In this document: positions 7,778 through 16,296 of the stretch, one piece after another
Numbering within the stretch: position 1 is the stretch's first letter
Layout of the letters: each line of letters opens with the position of its first letter
DNA from: JBGSPL01 sp964511435
GTDB taxonomy: Bacteria; Patescibacteriota; CPR2; UBA1875; CAIMLA01
Length of the DNA stretch: 64,000 nucleotides
Direction: 5' to 3'
Assembly: GCA_964511435.1 (NCBI GenBank)
Contig: CAZEFH010000001.1
Location: 1-64,000, forward strand
The notes under the pieces: generated by a model
The model's database searches: none
What the model was told of the DNA's origin: nothing
What the model saw: only the letters and a program-made list of their open reading frames with translations
Made by a program: the position numbers and the translations under genes

Positions 7778-8632
7778 CTAGGCTTCTATCACCATAATTC
7801 GATCAATTTGTTGATAGTCTCCCTCGACCCTTACCTTTGCCTTAGGTAGATATTTGTGCACAAATTCCTCGATATAGCGCCCTTGGTCGTAGCCTATCTC
7901 TAAATATATCACCGCTCCAGGAGCCAAAACGGTTGGAAGTTCTTGTATAAATCTTTTATACACTTCTAGCCCGAGTACTCCTCCATCTAAGGCAAGTCTA
8001 GGCTCATAGTGAGTGAGGTCAAATGCGAGTGTCGCCATATCTTCATGAGGAACATACGGCAAATTCGCCACAACAAAGTCAAATTCTTCACCCAGCCATG
8101 GTGCCAGCAGGTCACCTTGACGGAATTCTACCTGTGATTCTAGACTGTTTGTCTTGGCATTCTTCTTTGCAACAGAAAGAGCTTTTTCTGACATATCAGA
8201 CGCATGGTAATGAAACTTGTCACCAAGATGTTTGGCAAGCGAAAGGATAATTGTCCCGCTTCCCGTTCCCACGTCCAAAACTTTATGAACTTTCAACTTT
8301 TTACTTTTTACTTGATTGAGAATCATCTCTATCATTAGTTCTGTTTCTGGTCGTGGTATCAAAACATTCGAATTCACATGTAGATCGAGATCCATAAACT
8401 CTATTTTGCCAGTGATATACCAGACGGGTTCATGTCTTACCCTTTTAGCGACAAAACGCTTAAACTTTAGCTCTTGAAACTTAGAAAGTTTCTGTTCAGG
8501 ATGAGCAAATAGATAGGCTCTATCGCACCCGAGAACTTGGCGCAGCAAAAAATCCGCTGAAGCGGCTGGCCCTTCAACCTCATTTTCAAAAAGTTTCTTT
8601 TTTGCCCACATCAGAGCTTCATGAATAGTCAT
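7778..8632 (-). CDS. prmC: Release factor glutamine methyltransferase PrmC/HemK
   Basis: Uses SAM to methylate the GGQ glutamine of peptide release factors. It has the helical N-terminal domain (about 1-75), IPRPETE at about 92-98, the SAM-binding VLDVGTGSGT at about 118-127, and the catalytic loop at about 190-193. That loop reads NLPY rather than the canonical NPPY; the Asn and the Pro-Tyr pair are kept, so activity is likely. Length (284) is normal. The ATG lies six bases after a TATAAT box, predicting a leaderless mRNA. Confidence 0.93.
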   Translation of the reverse strand: MTIHEALMWAKKKLFENEVEGPAASADFLLRQVLGCDRAYLFAHPEQKLSKFQELKFKRFVAKRVRHEPVWYITGKIEFMDLDLHVNSNVLIPRPETELMIEMILNQVKSKKLKVHKVLDVGTGSGTIILSLAKHLGDKFHYHASDMSEKALSVAKKNAKTNSLESQVEFRQGDLLAPWLGEEFDFVVANLPYVPHEDMATLAFDLTHYEPRLALDGGVLGLEVYKRFIQELPTVLAPGAVIYLEIGYDQGRYIEEFVHKYLPKAKVRVEGDYQQIDRIMVIEA

Positions 8633-8638
8633 GGTTTT

Positions 8639-8644
8639 ATTATA
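8639..8644 (-). promoter_or_regulatory. -10 box (TATAAT) of predicted leaderless prmC mRNA
   Basis: TGTTATAAT on the minus strand, then exactly six bases, then the ATG at 8632. It overlaps the 3' side of the obgE terminator hairpin. Confidence 0.65.
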
Positions 8645-8646
8645 AC

Positions 8647-8671
8647 AAAAGACGCGCTAGTTCCGCGCGCC
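8647..8671 (-). terminator. Weak terminator after obgE
   Basis: GCGCG/CGCGC stem with a seven-base loop followed by TTTTG on the minus strand. The stem is short (five to seven pairs), so confidence is moderate. Confidence 0.5.
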
Positions 8672-9963
8672 TAACCCTTATACTCTACTGATTTACCGAG
8701 GATTCTTATCTTGTCACCGTAGCGTGCACCCTTTTTCTCAAGTTTTTTGATAAGCCCCATTCGAGTCATGATGTCATAGATACGCGCCACGGCATGTGGG
8801 TTACCAAAATCAGTTTTTTCAACAAATTTTTCCAGACGAGGAGACTTGATTTCAAAGTCACCTTCTTCGAGCTTATTGACACGCGCCTCTACTCTTTCCG
8901 AAACATCTTCGAGCGTATAAACACGCTTTTTAGTCGCCACTTGCTTCGGAATCTGCTCAAGTTCACTAGAGATTTCCTGGACCAGCCCCTTTATACCCTG
9001 GTGTGTAACAGCAGCAATTACAAATGGCTTTTTATCGTATTTAAAGATATCTTTATGTTTTGCGATCAGCTTCTCCGCGACTTTAACCTTTTCAGAAACT
9101 GTAGGTTCATCAACCATATCAGCGCGAGAAAGTACCAAAACCTGGGGTTTCTTCAATATTTCAGGATTAAACTCGACGATTTCAGCATTTATTTTCTCAA
9201 AGTCAGAGGCAATATCTTCACTCGTAATATCTAGAAGATGTACCACCACGCGTGTGCGCTCAATGTGACGAAGAAACTCATCACCAAGGCCCTTTCCCTG
9301 AGCCGCTCCCTCTATAAGTCCTGGCAGGTCAGCCACGATAAATCCTGGTGTGCCAAAACCCTCAACCACTCCAAGATTTGGCACGACTGTCGTAAACTGA
9401 TAGTCTGCAATCTTGGGTTTTGCTGCTGAAATTACGGAAAGTAAAGTAGATTTACCAATGTTTGGCAGTCCTACCAGCGCCACGTCGGCTACTAGCTTTA
9501 GTTCAAGGCGCAGTGGCAATTCTTCGCCCTTTGTGCCAAGTTCGGCGAACCTAGGTGTCTGGCGAGTGGATGAAGTAAAGTGAGCGTTACCAAAGCCACC
9601 TTCGCCACCACGAGCAACAACAGCCTCGGCGCCATCATGGTCAAGATCGGCAATTACCTTGCCCGTTTCAGCATGATATACGGTAGTTCCTACTGGAACA
9701 TCAACAATTAGATCCATTCCATCGCGACCGTGCTTTCTTCTACCCTTTCCCTGTTCTCCAGGTTCAGCCTTCAAGTGTCGGTTAGTTTTATAAAAGTAAA
9801 GAGTATTCCAGCTAGGATTTACGCGAAAGATAACATTACCACCGTTTCCGCCATCACCGCCATCTGGACCTCCGAATTCGCGATATTTTTCATGCAAAAA
9901 ACTAAGCGACCCGTCGCCGCCATTTCCCGCCTTGATATTTATCTCAACCTTGTCACAAAACAT
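8671..9963 (-). CDS. obgE: GTPase Obg/CgtA
   Basis: Ribosome-associated GTPase acting in large-subunit assembly and growth control. The N-terminal Obg fold (about 1-158) shows its glycine-rich GGPDGGDGGNGG run. The G domain has G1 GLPNIGKST (about 165-173), G3 DLPGLIEGA (about 212-220) and a G4-like LSRAD. A C-terminal OCT domain (about 355-430) follows, with VEARVNKLEEGDFEI and RMGLIKKLEKKGA. All three domains are present at normal length (430). It has its own promoter directly overlapping the terminator of the upstream peptidase gene. Confidence 0.96.
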   Translation of the reverse strand: MFCDKVEINIKAGNGGDGSLSFLHEKYREFGGPDGGDGGNGGNVIFRVNPSWNTLYFYKTNRHLKAEPGEQGKGRRKHGRDGMDLIVDVPVGTTVYHAETGKVIADLDHDGAEAVVARGGEGGFGNAHFTSSTRQTPRFAELGTKGEELPLRLELKLVADVALVGLPNIGKSTLLSVISAAKPKIADYQFTTVVPNLGVVEGFGTPGFIVADLPGLIEGAAQGKGLGDEFLRHIERTRVVVHLLDITSEDIASDFEKINAEIVEFNPEILKKPQVLVLSRADMVDEPTVSEKVKVAEKLIAKHKDIFKYDKKPFVIAAVTHQGIKGLVQEISSELEQIPKQVATKKRVYTLEDVSERVEARVNKLEEGDFEIKSPRLEKFVEKTDFGNPHAVARIYDIMTRMGLIKKLEKKGARYGDKIRILGKSVEYKG

Positions 9964-9967
9964 AAGA

Positions 9968-9996
9968 AAAATAACTTCCTATTAGAAAGTTATTTT
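9968..9996 (-). terminator. Terminator of the M23 peptidase gene, overlapping the obgE -10 box
   Basis: A ten-base stem AAAATAACTT / AAGTTATTTT on the minus strand, followed by TTTTTCTT. Its first arm contains most of the obgE -10 box, so termination and initiation share bases. Confidence 0.65.
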
Positions 9997-10020
9997 AGCA
10001 CAAAAATGTATTTTTGTCAC
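9992..10020 (-). promoter_or_regulatory. obgE promoter
   Basis: GTGACA at 10015-10020, a 17-base spacer, and extended -10 TGCTAAAAT with the hexamer at 9992-9997. It starts just inside the intergenic gap of the upstream gene. Confidence 0.7.
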
Positions 10021-10030
10021 CACTTCGGCT

Positions 10031-11359
10031 CTATCCGCTACAGCCACCGAAGTAGTTACATGGGTTCTGCTGAGAGCCGCCCAATAAAATCTCAAAGTGT
10101 AGATGAGTACCTGTAGAACGACCCGTACTACCCATATACCCTATTACCTGCCCCTTGGAGACATAGCCGTCAAGAATCTCCAGACTGGACATATGGCCAT
10201 AGCGAGTAAAGTAACCGTTTCCATGGTCTATGAGAATAGTATTACCGAATCCGCCGTTCCAGCCATATTTAGCCTCCACAATCCGCCCCGAATCAGATGC
10301 ATATATTGGAGTACCGTAACCACCAGGAATATCTATTGCCCAGTAGTGATAGCCATTGTAATACCCTTCTGCATTAACCGTTGGGAAAATGAAGTTGCCA
10401 TTGCCGAACTGGGCAGTTGAGCTGCCACTACTACCCCCCGACCCATAATTATCTTCACTACTGCTTGTGGTGGTCTCTACTGGCTTCGGTGCTTCTGGAA
10501 TTGCGCCATCTGGTATCAAAAGCTGCATACCGTCAGAAATATCTACACCCTCGAGGTTGTTAGTCGACACAATGACTGACTCCGTCACCTCAAACTGTGT
10601 AGCAATTCCAGCAAGAGTGTCGCCAGTCTTCACTGTATAAAGCACCCCTGTCACTGGCAAGATTGTAAGCTCGACTCCCGGTTTGATATCATCAACATTC
10701 TCAATGTTGTTTGCATATCTTATAGTATCGGTCGAGATACCGAACTTAGCAGCGATAGTAGATAGAGTGTCACCTGCCTGGACTACGTATTTCTTTATTT
10801 CCTTGGTTGAACCTATGGCCGTAGGGCTAACACCAAGTATTGGTATCGTTGATATTGAATCTATAGTTGTTCCAAGCATATTGTATTGATTATTAAGTTT
10901 ATCGGCGACAGTGGCGGCATCAGCACCAAGCTGTCTGCTATGCCATCCGGCAATAGTCGCTACTACGTCTGCTTCGAGTACGCGCTGCCTTTCTTCTGAG
11001 ATATAGGTCGTCTTTGTTTTGTTCTCTGTGGTCGTCAGCATCAACGGGTTTACCTTTTGTTCCTGGGTATCAAGTGAAAAAGTTGAAAAACCACTAAAGA
11101 GTGCGAGAGCAATCACCATCATAATAGAAAGATGAGAGATGTCAGATAGCGGACGCTTGAAAGTCGCGGTAATCTTGCGACGCGCACCAAAAATTCCCTT
11201 CTTTGCAGCTAGGGCCTTTTCACTGGTTTCTTCGATTATTGCAGGAGCTGCCTTACGGGCTCCTTTATGTAAGCGACTAAATGTCTTTACTACTCCGGAG
11301 GTAACATTTCTGATCCATCCGGTTAGTCTCTTTGTGTGAGTAGCGATACCCACCTCCAA
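10031..11359 (-). CDS. Membrane-anchored LysM / M23 metallopeptidase
   Basis: A peptidoglycan endopeptidase of the cell envelope. The layout is a basic cytoplasmic N-terminus, one membrane segment (about 76-95), two LysM repeats (about 190-235 and 241-284, each with xGDTL), a Ser/Gly linker and an M23 domain (about 332-430). Zinc ligands are visible as HYWAID (His338, Asp343) and HLHFE (His421), with GHM near 388. It is read from a TTG at 11359; no in-frame ATG with a better ribosome site is nearby. It precedes obgE and follows mltG, so it belongs to a cell-wall remodelling block. Confidence 0.9.
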   Translation of the reverse strand: MEVGIATHTKRLTGWIRNVTSGVVKTFSRLHKGARKAAPAIIEETSEKALAAKKGIFGARRKITATFKRPLSDISHLSIMMVIALALFSGFSTFSLDTQEQKVNPLMLTTTENKTKTTYISEERQRVLEADVVATIAGWHSRQLGADAATVADKLNNQYNMLGTTIDSISTIPILGVSPTAIGSTKEIKKYVVQAGDTLSTIAAKFGISTDTIRYANNIENVDDIKPGVELTILPVTGVLYTVKTGDTLAGIATQFEVTESVIVSTNNLEGVDISDGMQLLIPDGAIPEAPKPVETTTSSSEDNYGSGGSSGSSTAQFGNGNFIFPTVNAEGYYNGYHYWAIDIPGGYGTPIYASDSGRIVEAKYGWNGGFGNTILIDHGNGYFTRYGHMSSLEILDGYVSKGQVIGYMGSTGRSTGTHLHFEILLGGSQQNPCNYFGGCSG

Positions 11360-11376
11360 AACTTAAAACAGCTAAT

Positions 11377-11405
11377 ATTTTACTTGGTATCGTAGTCAGA
11401 GTCAA
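11377..11405 (-). promoter_or_regulatory. Promoter of the M23 peptidase gene
   Basis: TTGACT at 11400-11405, a 17-base spacer, and TAAAAT at 11377-11382 on the minus strand. The -35 lies directly before the mltG stop codon. Confidence 0.7.
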
Positions 11406-11406
11406 G

Positions 11407-12450
11407 CTAACGTAAGTACTTCTCGACCAGGGCATTGTGCTCATCAAGTGTCTTTGCATAGTACATTTGTGAGTCAGCAGCGATAAAGTAACGAAAATCC
11501 GTAATCTCTGGGTAGAGAACCGCCGTGATAGAATCTAGCCCGGGGTTACAAATCGGTCCGACAGGTAAACCGTCAATCTTATAGGTATTATAGGGTGATT
11601 CTAGCTCAAGATCGACGGCCGTTAGATCCTTGCGGTCTTCACCAAGAGCGTAAGCAACCGTGACATCAGACTGCAACCTCATTCCCTCGTTTAACCGGGA
11701 AATAAAAATACCCGCAACCACCTTACGGTCAGCTGGCTTATCAGCCTCTCTTTCCACCACTGAAGCTAGTACAATAGTTTTATAGAGACCTAGCCCTGAT
11801 TTTCCCGCCACGGCGCGCATATCAGCGGTAATTCGTTTGTCAAAATTAGAAAGCATCATCTGCACGATACTATCTGCAGTTGATGTTACTGAGACCTGAT
11901 AAGTATCGGGGAAAAGGAACCCCTCGAGATCTACATTGTCTGGTTTTTGTTTCAGGAATTCGTAATCATATCTTTTCTTTGTAGCCGCAGTAAAGTCTTT
12001 CGCCTCTACTATTCCCTTATCCTCGAGGTAGTTACCGATATCTTTAATAGTCCAGCCCTCAGGTATGGTAATTGTTCGACTTGCTATCTTACCCTTGCTC
12101 AAAATATCTGCAATTGTAAGCGGTGTCATGGATGCAGATAGATTATAATCACCAGCCTGAATATTGCCAGAAAGTCCAGAGACCTTCATATAAACCATAA
12201 ACATGATATCGCTCGATATTATCTTATTCTTCTCTAGATTACTCGAAATCACCCGGAGGCCATCGCCGTTTACCACCGTGAAACGCTGCTCGGAAGCAGT
12301 TTTTGCCTTCGGAGTATGTATAAAATAGTCAAAAACAGCAACAGTAAATATCGCTATCGTTACCAGAGAAACAAGACTTATGGTTAACCACATAATCCAT
12401 TTATGAGCAGCGAAATATTTACCCATATTCTGTATAAAGTTATTATTCAA
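11407..12450 (-). CDS. mltG: Endolytic murein transglycosylase MltG (YceG-like)
   Basis: Cleaves nascent glycan strands at the membrane. It has a single N-terminal membrane anchor (about 18-40), a LysM-like region with TITIPEGWTIKDIGNYLEDK, and the catalytic region ASVVEREAD, where the Glu matches the essential MltG glutamate. Later conserved blocks are RLQSDVTVAYALG, SPYNTY and LPVGPICNPG. Length (347) is usual. It starts at a TTG preceded by AAAGGA and overlaps ruvX by eight bases, so the two are translationally coupled. Confidence 0.94.
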   Translation of the reverse strand: MNNNFIQNMGKYFAAHKWIMWLTISLVSLVTIAIFTVAVFDYFIHTPKAKTASEQRFTVVNGDGLRVISSNLEKNKIISSDIMFMVYMKVSGLSGNIQAGDYNLSASMTPLTIADILSKGKIASRTITIPEGWTIKDIGNYLEDKGIVEAKDFTAATKKRYDYEFLKQKPDNVDLEGFLFPDTYQVSVTSTADSIVQMMLSNFDKRITADMRAVAGKSGLGLYKTIVLASVVEREADKPADRKVVAGIFISRLNEGMRLQSDVTVAYALGEDRKDLTAVDLELESPYNTYKIDGLPVGPICNPGLDSITAVLYPEITDFRYFIAADSQMYYAKTLDEHNALVEKYLR

Positions 12451-12853
12451 GACGTTTCCTTTCCATATAACTCTCGAGAATTACACAAGCCGCCATCGCA
12501 TCGGTATCACCTTTTTCACGGTTCTTGTCACCTATCTCTGAGAGTCTACGTTCTGCCTCCTTCGAGGTCAAGACTTCATTCTCAAAATCTAGCGTAGTAC
12601 CGGGGAACGCTTCTCTCAATTCATTTATAAAGTTCTTTACATCCGCAGCCTGAGATCCTAGCCCACCACTAGGAAGATATGGCATCCCGATTACCAATAC
12701 ATCTGGCTGTTCCATCTCTATCATTGTCCTTATTTCGGGCAAAGCCTTTTCACGAAGAAAATGACCTTTAGGAGAAGCGATGATGCCCAGATCATCACTT
12801 GCGGCCACACCAATTCTCCTTTCCCCTACATCTAGAGCAATATATTTTGACAC
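12443..12853 (-). CDS. ruvX: Holliday junction resolvase-like RuvX/YqgF
   Basis: A 136-residue RNase H-fold protein. It begins SKYIALDVGERRIGVAASD, with the first catalytic Asp in DVG; VIGMPYLPSGG and DTDAMAACVILESYM supply the other conserved acidic sites. Family members act in pre-16S rRNA end processing and possibly DNA junction resolution. The start is a GTG sharing one base with the stop of the previous gene (TAGTG), with GAGGA upstream. Confidence 0.92.
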   Translation of the reverse strand: MSKYIALDVGERRIGVAASDDLGIIASPKGHFLREKALPEIRTMIEMEQPDVLVIGMPYLPSGGLGSQAADVKNFINELREAFPGTTLDFENEVLTSKEAERRLSEIGDKNREKGDTDAMAACVILESYMERKRLE

Positions 12854-14499
12854 TATTTCCTCGAACTATCTGAAGCGGTTATTACTAGATAGATATTATT
12901 TTTTATTCTAGGGAAGCTCCTAACAAATGGTGGGAAGTATTCTAGCTTAGTACTATCTACTCCATCGAGAGACTGGAGGTAATTTGCGGCTTGAGTATTA
13001 TTTAGCCCGGTTAACTCCGCTTTAATCTTGGACTCATCGAGCTTCACTGATGTATAGGCCGTGGTAGATACAGCTCCAGATATTTTGCCTGTTTCTAGAT
13101 TACTACTATCAACCTTAAGTTCTAGTGTCGATGAACCGTCATCAACAATAGTGAGAGTCGATCCAAGCTGCCTGTTCACCTCTGCCTTTACAAGCTCTGA
13201 GAGGTCCTTCAGACTCACCGCGACTGCCTTCACCGACAGCTTTACGGTTATTTCAAAATTATCACCCTCATCTCCAACCTTCGGAATCGCAGTCGCTGAA
13301 GTAACTTCGGTTTTCTTACTATCTTCAATTACCTTGAGTTCACTGGACTTGGTCGCAAACTCGGCTGTCGCTTCATTAGTAGCCTCCTTTGATAATGATT
13401 CCTTGGCATTATCAAAGTCACTTTGGGAAACGACCTTTACCTGCTTGGTCGTACCGCCAGAAATAGCAGTTTTCGATGATACGTCAGGAACAGGATCATT
13501 AAGAGCGCTAAATGTCTTACCGACACCTACATTGTATTTTTCACCAGGGTTTACAGCTGTAACGCTTACAGACTGAACAGAGCCAGGCGCAAGGGTTACA
13601 GCAGTATCGGTAGTATAGATTAGGCTCGAATCTGAGCCAAGAGAAATTCTAGTTCCGGAAATCCATGTACGAGCTGCATTGGCTGAGGACAGATAAATTT
13701 CAATTGTACCAGTCGCCTTTGTCCCTGCGTCCTTAGTACCAGTAGCCTCAAACTTCTTACTACTCTCCTTTGTCGCCTCAACTATTTGTGTTGGCACGAC
13801 TGCTTTCTCAGTATCAAGGTTAGCGTCTTTATCGCCAGCGATATTGATATTCACCATCTTGCTCTCAGCCTTCATATAGATAGTTGCCTTGGCCCGTGGC
13901 AAATAGATGTAAGCAAGAATAAGCAGAAATACTACTGGAATACCACCAAAAAGTAAAACTTTCTTCCAAGGAAACTTTGGCATCAAGTTATCAGACTTCT
14001 TCTTTGGTGCTGCAAGATCATATTCTCCATCGGCTCCTTCTTCGAGTGAAACGGATTCAAACTCAGCATCTTGCTCATCCTCTGACCCCTCGGTGATAGT
14101 GATCTCTTCTGGTTCTTCAGTAACCACTGGAGCTACAGGTGGCTTTTCACCAATAACTTCACTAGTAGCTAGGAGCGGATCTGCCTCACGGACCGACGCC
14201 TCCTTTACTGCTGGCACCTCAGGAACTGCTGATAAACCGTGGATATTACTAGCCGCTGCTATGCCAATCTTTTCTGCCAGTGTTCGCGCGACCTTATCAC
14301 CAGTCACTATCGAAATAGTCTTCGAGAGCTCATCTGCTTTCCGCTTGATAAGTTTGAGATTCACGACGCTTTGAGAAATACTAGCACCCTTAGGAACCAC
14401 GAGAACAATGTTCGAATACTCAGTTTTGCGTATTTTTTCTATAACAGAGGTAATCTCTTCATCAACCTCAAGATAAATTGTCTTTGGACTCACAGCCAT
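12853..14499 (-). CDS. CPR-type surface protein: cytosolic domain, one TM, baseplate-J-like exterior
   Basis: A 548-residue protein. Residues 1-90 form an alpha/beta domain (VVPKGASISQSVVNLKLIKR). Residues 95-165 are an acidic, Pro/Glu-rich linker, and 179-200 is a membrane segment after KKK. The remaining 350 residues are a Ser/Thr/Lys-rich extracytoplasmic part. That part includes ATGTIEIYLSS and the PGSVQSVSVTAVNPG stretch, reminiscent of baseplate-J-like beta domains. I do not know its function. It is sandwiched between the FtsA-like ATPase and ruvX with one-base spacing, so a role in envelope assembly or division is likely. Confidence 0.7.
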   Translation of the reverse strand: MAVSPKTIYLEVDEEITSVIEKIRKTEYSNIVLVVPKGASISQSVVNLKLIKRKADELSKTISIVTGDKVARTLAEKIGIAAASNIHGLSAVPEVPAVKEASVREADPLLATSEVIGEKPPVAPVVTEEPEEITITEGSEDEQDAEFESVSLEEGADGEYDLAAPKKKSDNLMPKFPWKKVLLFGGIPVVFLLILAYIYLPRAKATIYMKAESKMVNINIAGDKDANLDTEKAVVPTQIVEATKESSKKFEATGTKDAGTKATGTIEIYLSSANAARTWISGTRISLGSDSSLIYTTDTAVTLAPGSVQSVSVTAVNPGEKYNVGVGKTFSALNDPVPDVSSKTAISGGTTKQVKVVSQSDFDNAKESLSKEATNEATAEFATKSSELKVIEDSKKTEVTSATAIPKVGDEGDNFEITVKLSVKAVAVSLKDLSELVKAEVNRQLGSTLTIVDDGSSTLELKVDSSNLETGKISGAVSTTAYTSVKLDESKIKAELTGLNNTQAANYLQSLDGVDSTKLEYFPPFVRSFPRIKNNIYLVITASDSSRK

Positions 14500-14500
14500 A

Positions 14501-15760
14501 CTAGCTCATGCTCCTTACAATCTTATTCAATATTCCTGGAAGTACTTCGTCTTCGACATCCATATCCACCACCAAGCTACCCAGACCCATCGGTGTAATA
14601 TCTTGTTGGTCTTTGATATGACCAGTCTCATCTACCATATTTACTACTTCAGATGGCTTAATAAAGCTAATCTTTGGCTTCTTTGCAAATGGAAGGTCCT
14701 TATACCAGTCACTACCATCAAGGGCTTTTTTAATCTCTGGCAGGGCCGCACCACCGCCACAGAGTAATATGCGCGATGGCAATGAATCTACTTCAGAAAA
14801 CTCAGAAAGACTGAGTTCTACCCCCGAAAGCCATACTTCAGCATCAAGCTCGAGCGATGCACGGACTTTTTCACTATCCTCTTTTTCTAGCTGATCTGTC
14901 GCATAGGCAATTTTGATTTCCTCAGCCTTCGCAAACGGAACATTAAACGACTGCGCTACACGCTTCGTGAAGCTACGACCACCAATGGCAAACATCTTTG
15001 TTCCCTCGAGGCCACCGTTGCGTACCACGGCAATATCGCTAGTACCACCACCAATATCGATAAATATCGCCGAAAACTCTCCTGCCTCGTCCACACCGAC
15101 CGACTTCGCTACCGCGTATGGCTCAGCCGCAATACTGATGAGCTCCAGTCCTAGATCGGCTGCAATGGTCTGCAGCGCTCCCAGATGTACCATTGGTGCA
15201 AAAGCATTGAAAATGCCGATTTGAACGTCCTTGCCCTGAAATCCGACCGGGTTGGTCACCTTATAACCATCTATTTTGACATCGACAATGGAGGCCGAAA
15301 CTAGCTTCACGTCTAGTGCCTGCTGGCCTGTTTCCCAAGCCAGCTGCTCGCGTGCAGCGTCAAAAGCCTTCCACTGGACCTTATTTACAATATTTTTTAG
15401 CTCTGCGAGATCAATCTTCTTGGTTGGATTCAGACGTTCATAGTGAACTGTAGTGGTAGTCCCCTTCACGAGCTCCCCGGCGATACCGATAATACATTCA
15501 TCTGCTACCACGCCACTCATTTCCTCCGCCTGATCTAGTGCCCTTGAGCAGTTCTCTACCACCCCGGCAATATCGGTCACAGTCCCACCATGCATATCAC
15601 CGAGTCGCTGACGTGCCCTGCCAGTACCCACAATAATGCCCTTACCGTCCTCGATCTTAAAAATAAGAGCCTTAACAAACTCGGTACCAATGTCGAGTGA
15701 GACATAGTGTGGCACCTTAGGCTCTTTTGTGGTCTTCAGTTTTTCAAGAATGTTCTTCAT
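14501..15760 (-). CDS. FtsA/PilM-family actin-like ATPase
   Basis: A 419-residue protein with the actin-fold ATPase motifs: YVSLDIGTEFVKALIF (phosphate 1), IFIDIGGGTSDIAVV (phosphate 2) and ILLCGGGAALPEI (adenosine). The SHS2-type insertion between them (MHGGTVTDI..GIAGELVKG) is typical of FtsA and PilM. FtsA tethers FtsZ to the membrane and PilM supports type IV pilus assembly; sequence alone does not decide. It lacks an obvious C-terminal amphipathic anchor but leads an operon with a membrane surface protein, ruvX and mltG, which favours a division or envelope role. Confidence 0.82.
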   Translation of the reverse strand: MKNILEKLKTTKEPKVPHYVSLDIGTEFVKALIFKIEDGKGIIVGTGRARQRLGDMHGGTVTDIAGVVENCSRALDQAEEMSGVVADECIIGIAGELVKGTTTTVHYERLNPTKKIDLAELKNIVNKVQWKAFDAAREQLAWETGQQALDVKLVSASIVDVKIDGYKVTNPVGFQGKDVQIGIFNAFAPMVHLGALQTIAADLGLELISIAAEPYAVAKSVGVDEAGEFSAIFIDIGGGTSDIAVVRNGGLEGTKMFAIGGRSFTKRVAQSFNVPFAKAEEIKIAYATDQLEKEDSEKVRASLELDAEVWLSGVELSLSEFSEVDSLPSRILLCGGGAALPEIKKALDGSDWYKDLPFAKKPKISFIKPSEVVNMVDETGHIKDQQDITPMGLGSLVVDMDVEDEVLPGILNKIVRSMS

Positions 15761-15774
15761 AACCCTCTCGTACT

Positions 15775-15803
15775 ATTCTAGTGTACAAGCCAAGAATATT
15801 CAA
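15775..15803 (-). promoter_or_regulatory. Promoter of the FtsA-like/surface protein/ruvX/mltG operon
   Basis: TTGAAT at 15798-15803, a 17-base spacer, and TAGAAT at 15775-15780 on the minus strand. A GAGAGGG ribosome site precedes the ATG at 15760. Confidence 0.75.
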
Positions 15804-15811
15804 CTGATACC

Positions 15812-16294
15812 CTAAAATAACAGGTCGAGACCGACAATCTCTAGATTCGTATTTCCACTCGGCAGAGCTATCTCCACCGTGTCCCCAAGCCTGTGCCCCA
15901 GAAGCGCCTTCCCCACAGGACTTTCCGGCGTCACGGCTAGCACTCCCTTAGGTAGTTTCTTGTCCAGCTCCGCAAGAGTCAAGTAATATTTTGAGGTCTT
16001 TCCAGTCTCGTCACTTACTGTAACCAATGAGTAGTGGTTAATGCTCTCACCACTAATCTCACTCTGTTCAACTTGCTGGTATTTATCAAATATTCTCTTT
16101 AGAAAGTCGATGCTCTGCTGTAAGTTTTTCATATCCAGATGCACGGCCGCATATTCAGGGCTAGAAGCTGGGAATGAACCAGTCCTACTCATAGCATCGC
16201 CAAGTCCAAGGCCAAGCTGAGAGAGCTTCGCTTCCTTTTCATTAATTCTTTTTCTTAGAAATTCGCCGTCTTCTGTGGTGAGAAACAGCTTCAT
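15812..16294 (-). CDS. GreA/GreB-family transcription elongation factor
   Basis: A 160-residue protein with an N-terminal coiled coil (about 1-75) and the C-terminal FKBP-like GreA domain, recognised by VTPESPVGKALLGHRLGDTVEIALPSG (in pieces near residues 122-150). Gre factors enter the RNA polymerase secondary channel and stimulate cleavage of backtracked RNA. The coiled coil departs from the GreA consensus, so the tip acidic pair is not certain; a Gre-like regulator is the alternative. GGAG precedes the ATG and the gene follows alaS by two bases, suggesting co-transcription. Confidence 0.85.
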   Translation of the reverse strand: MKLFLTTEDGEFLRKRINEKEAKLSQLGLGLGDAMSRTGSFPASSPEYAAVHLDMKNLQQSIDFLKRIFDKYQQVEQSEISGESINHYSLVTVSDETGKTSKYYLTLAELDKKLPKGVLAVTPESPVGKALLGHRLGDTVEIALPSGNTNLEIVGLDLLF

Positions 16295-16296
16295 TA

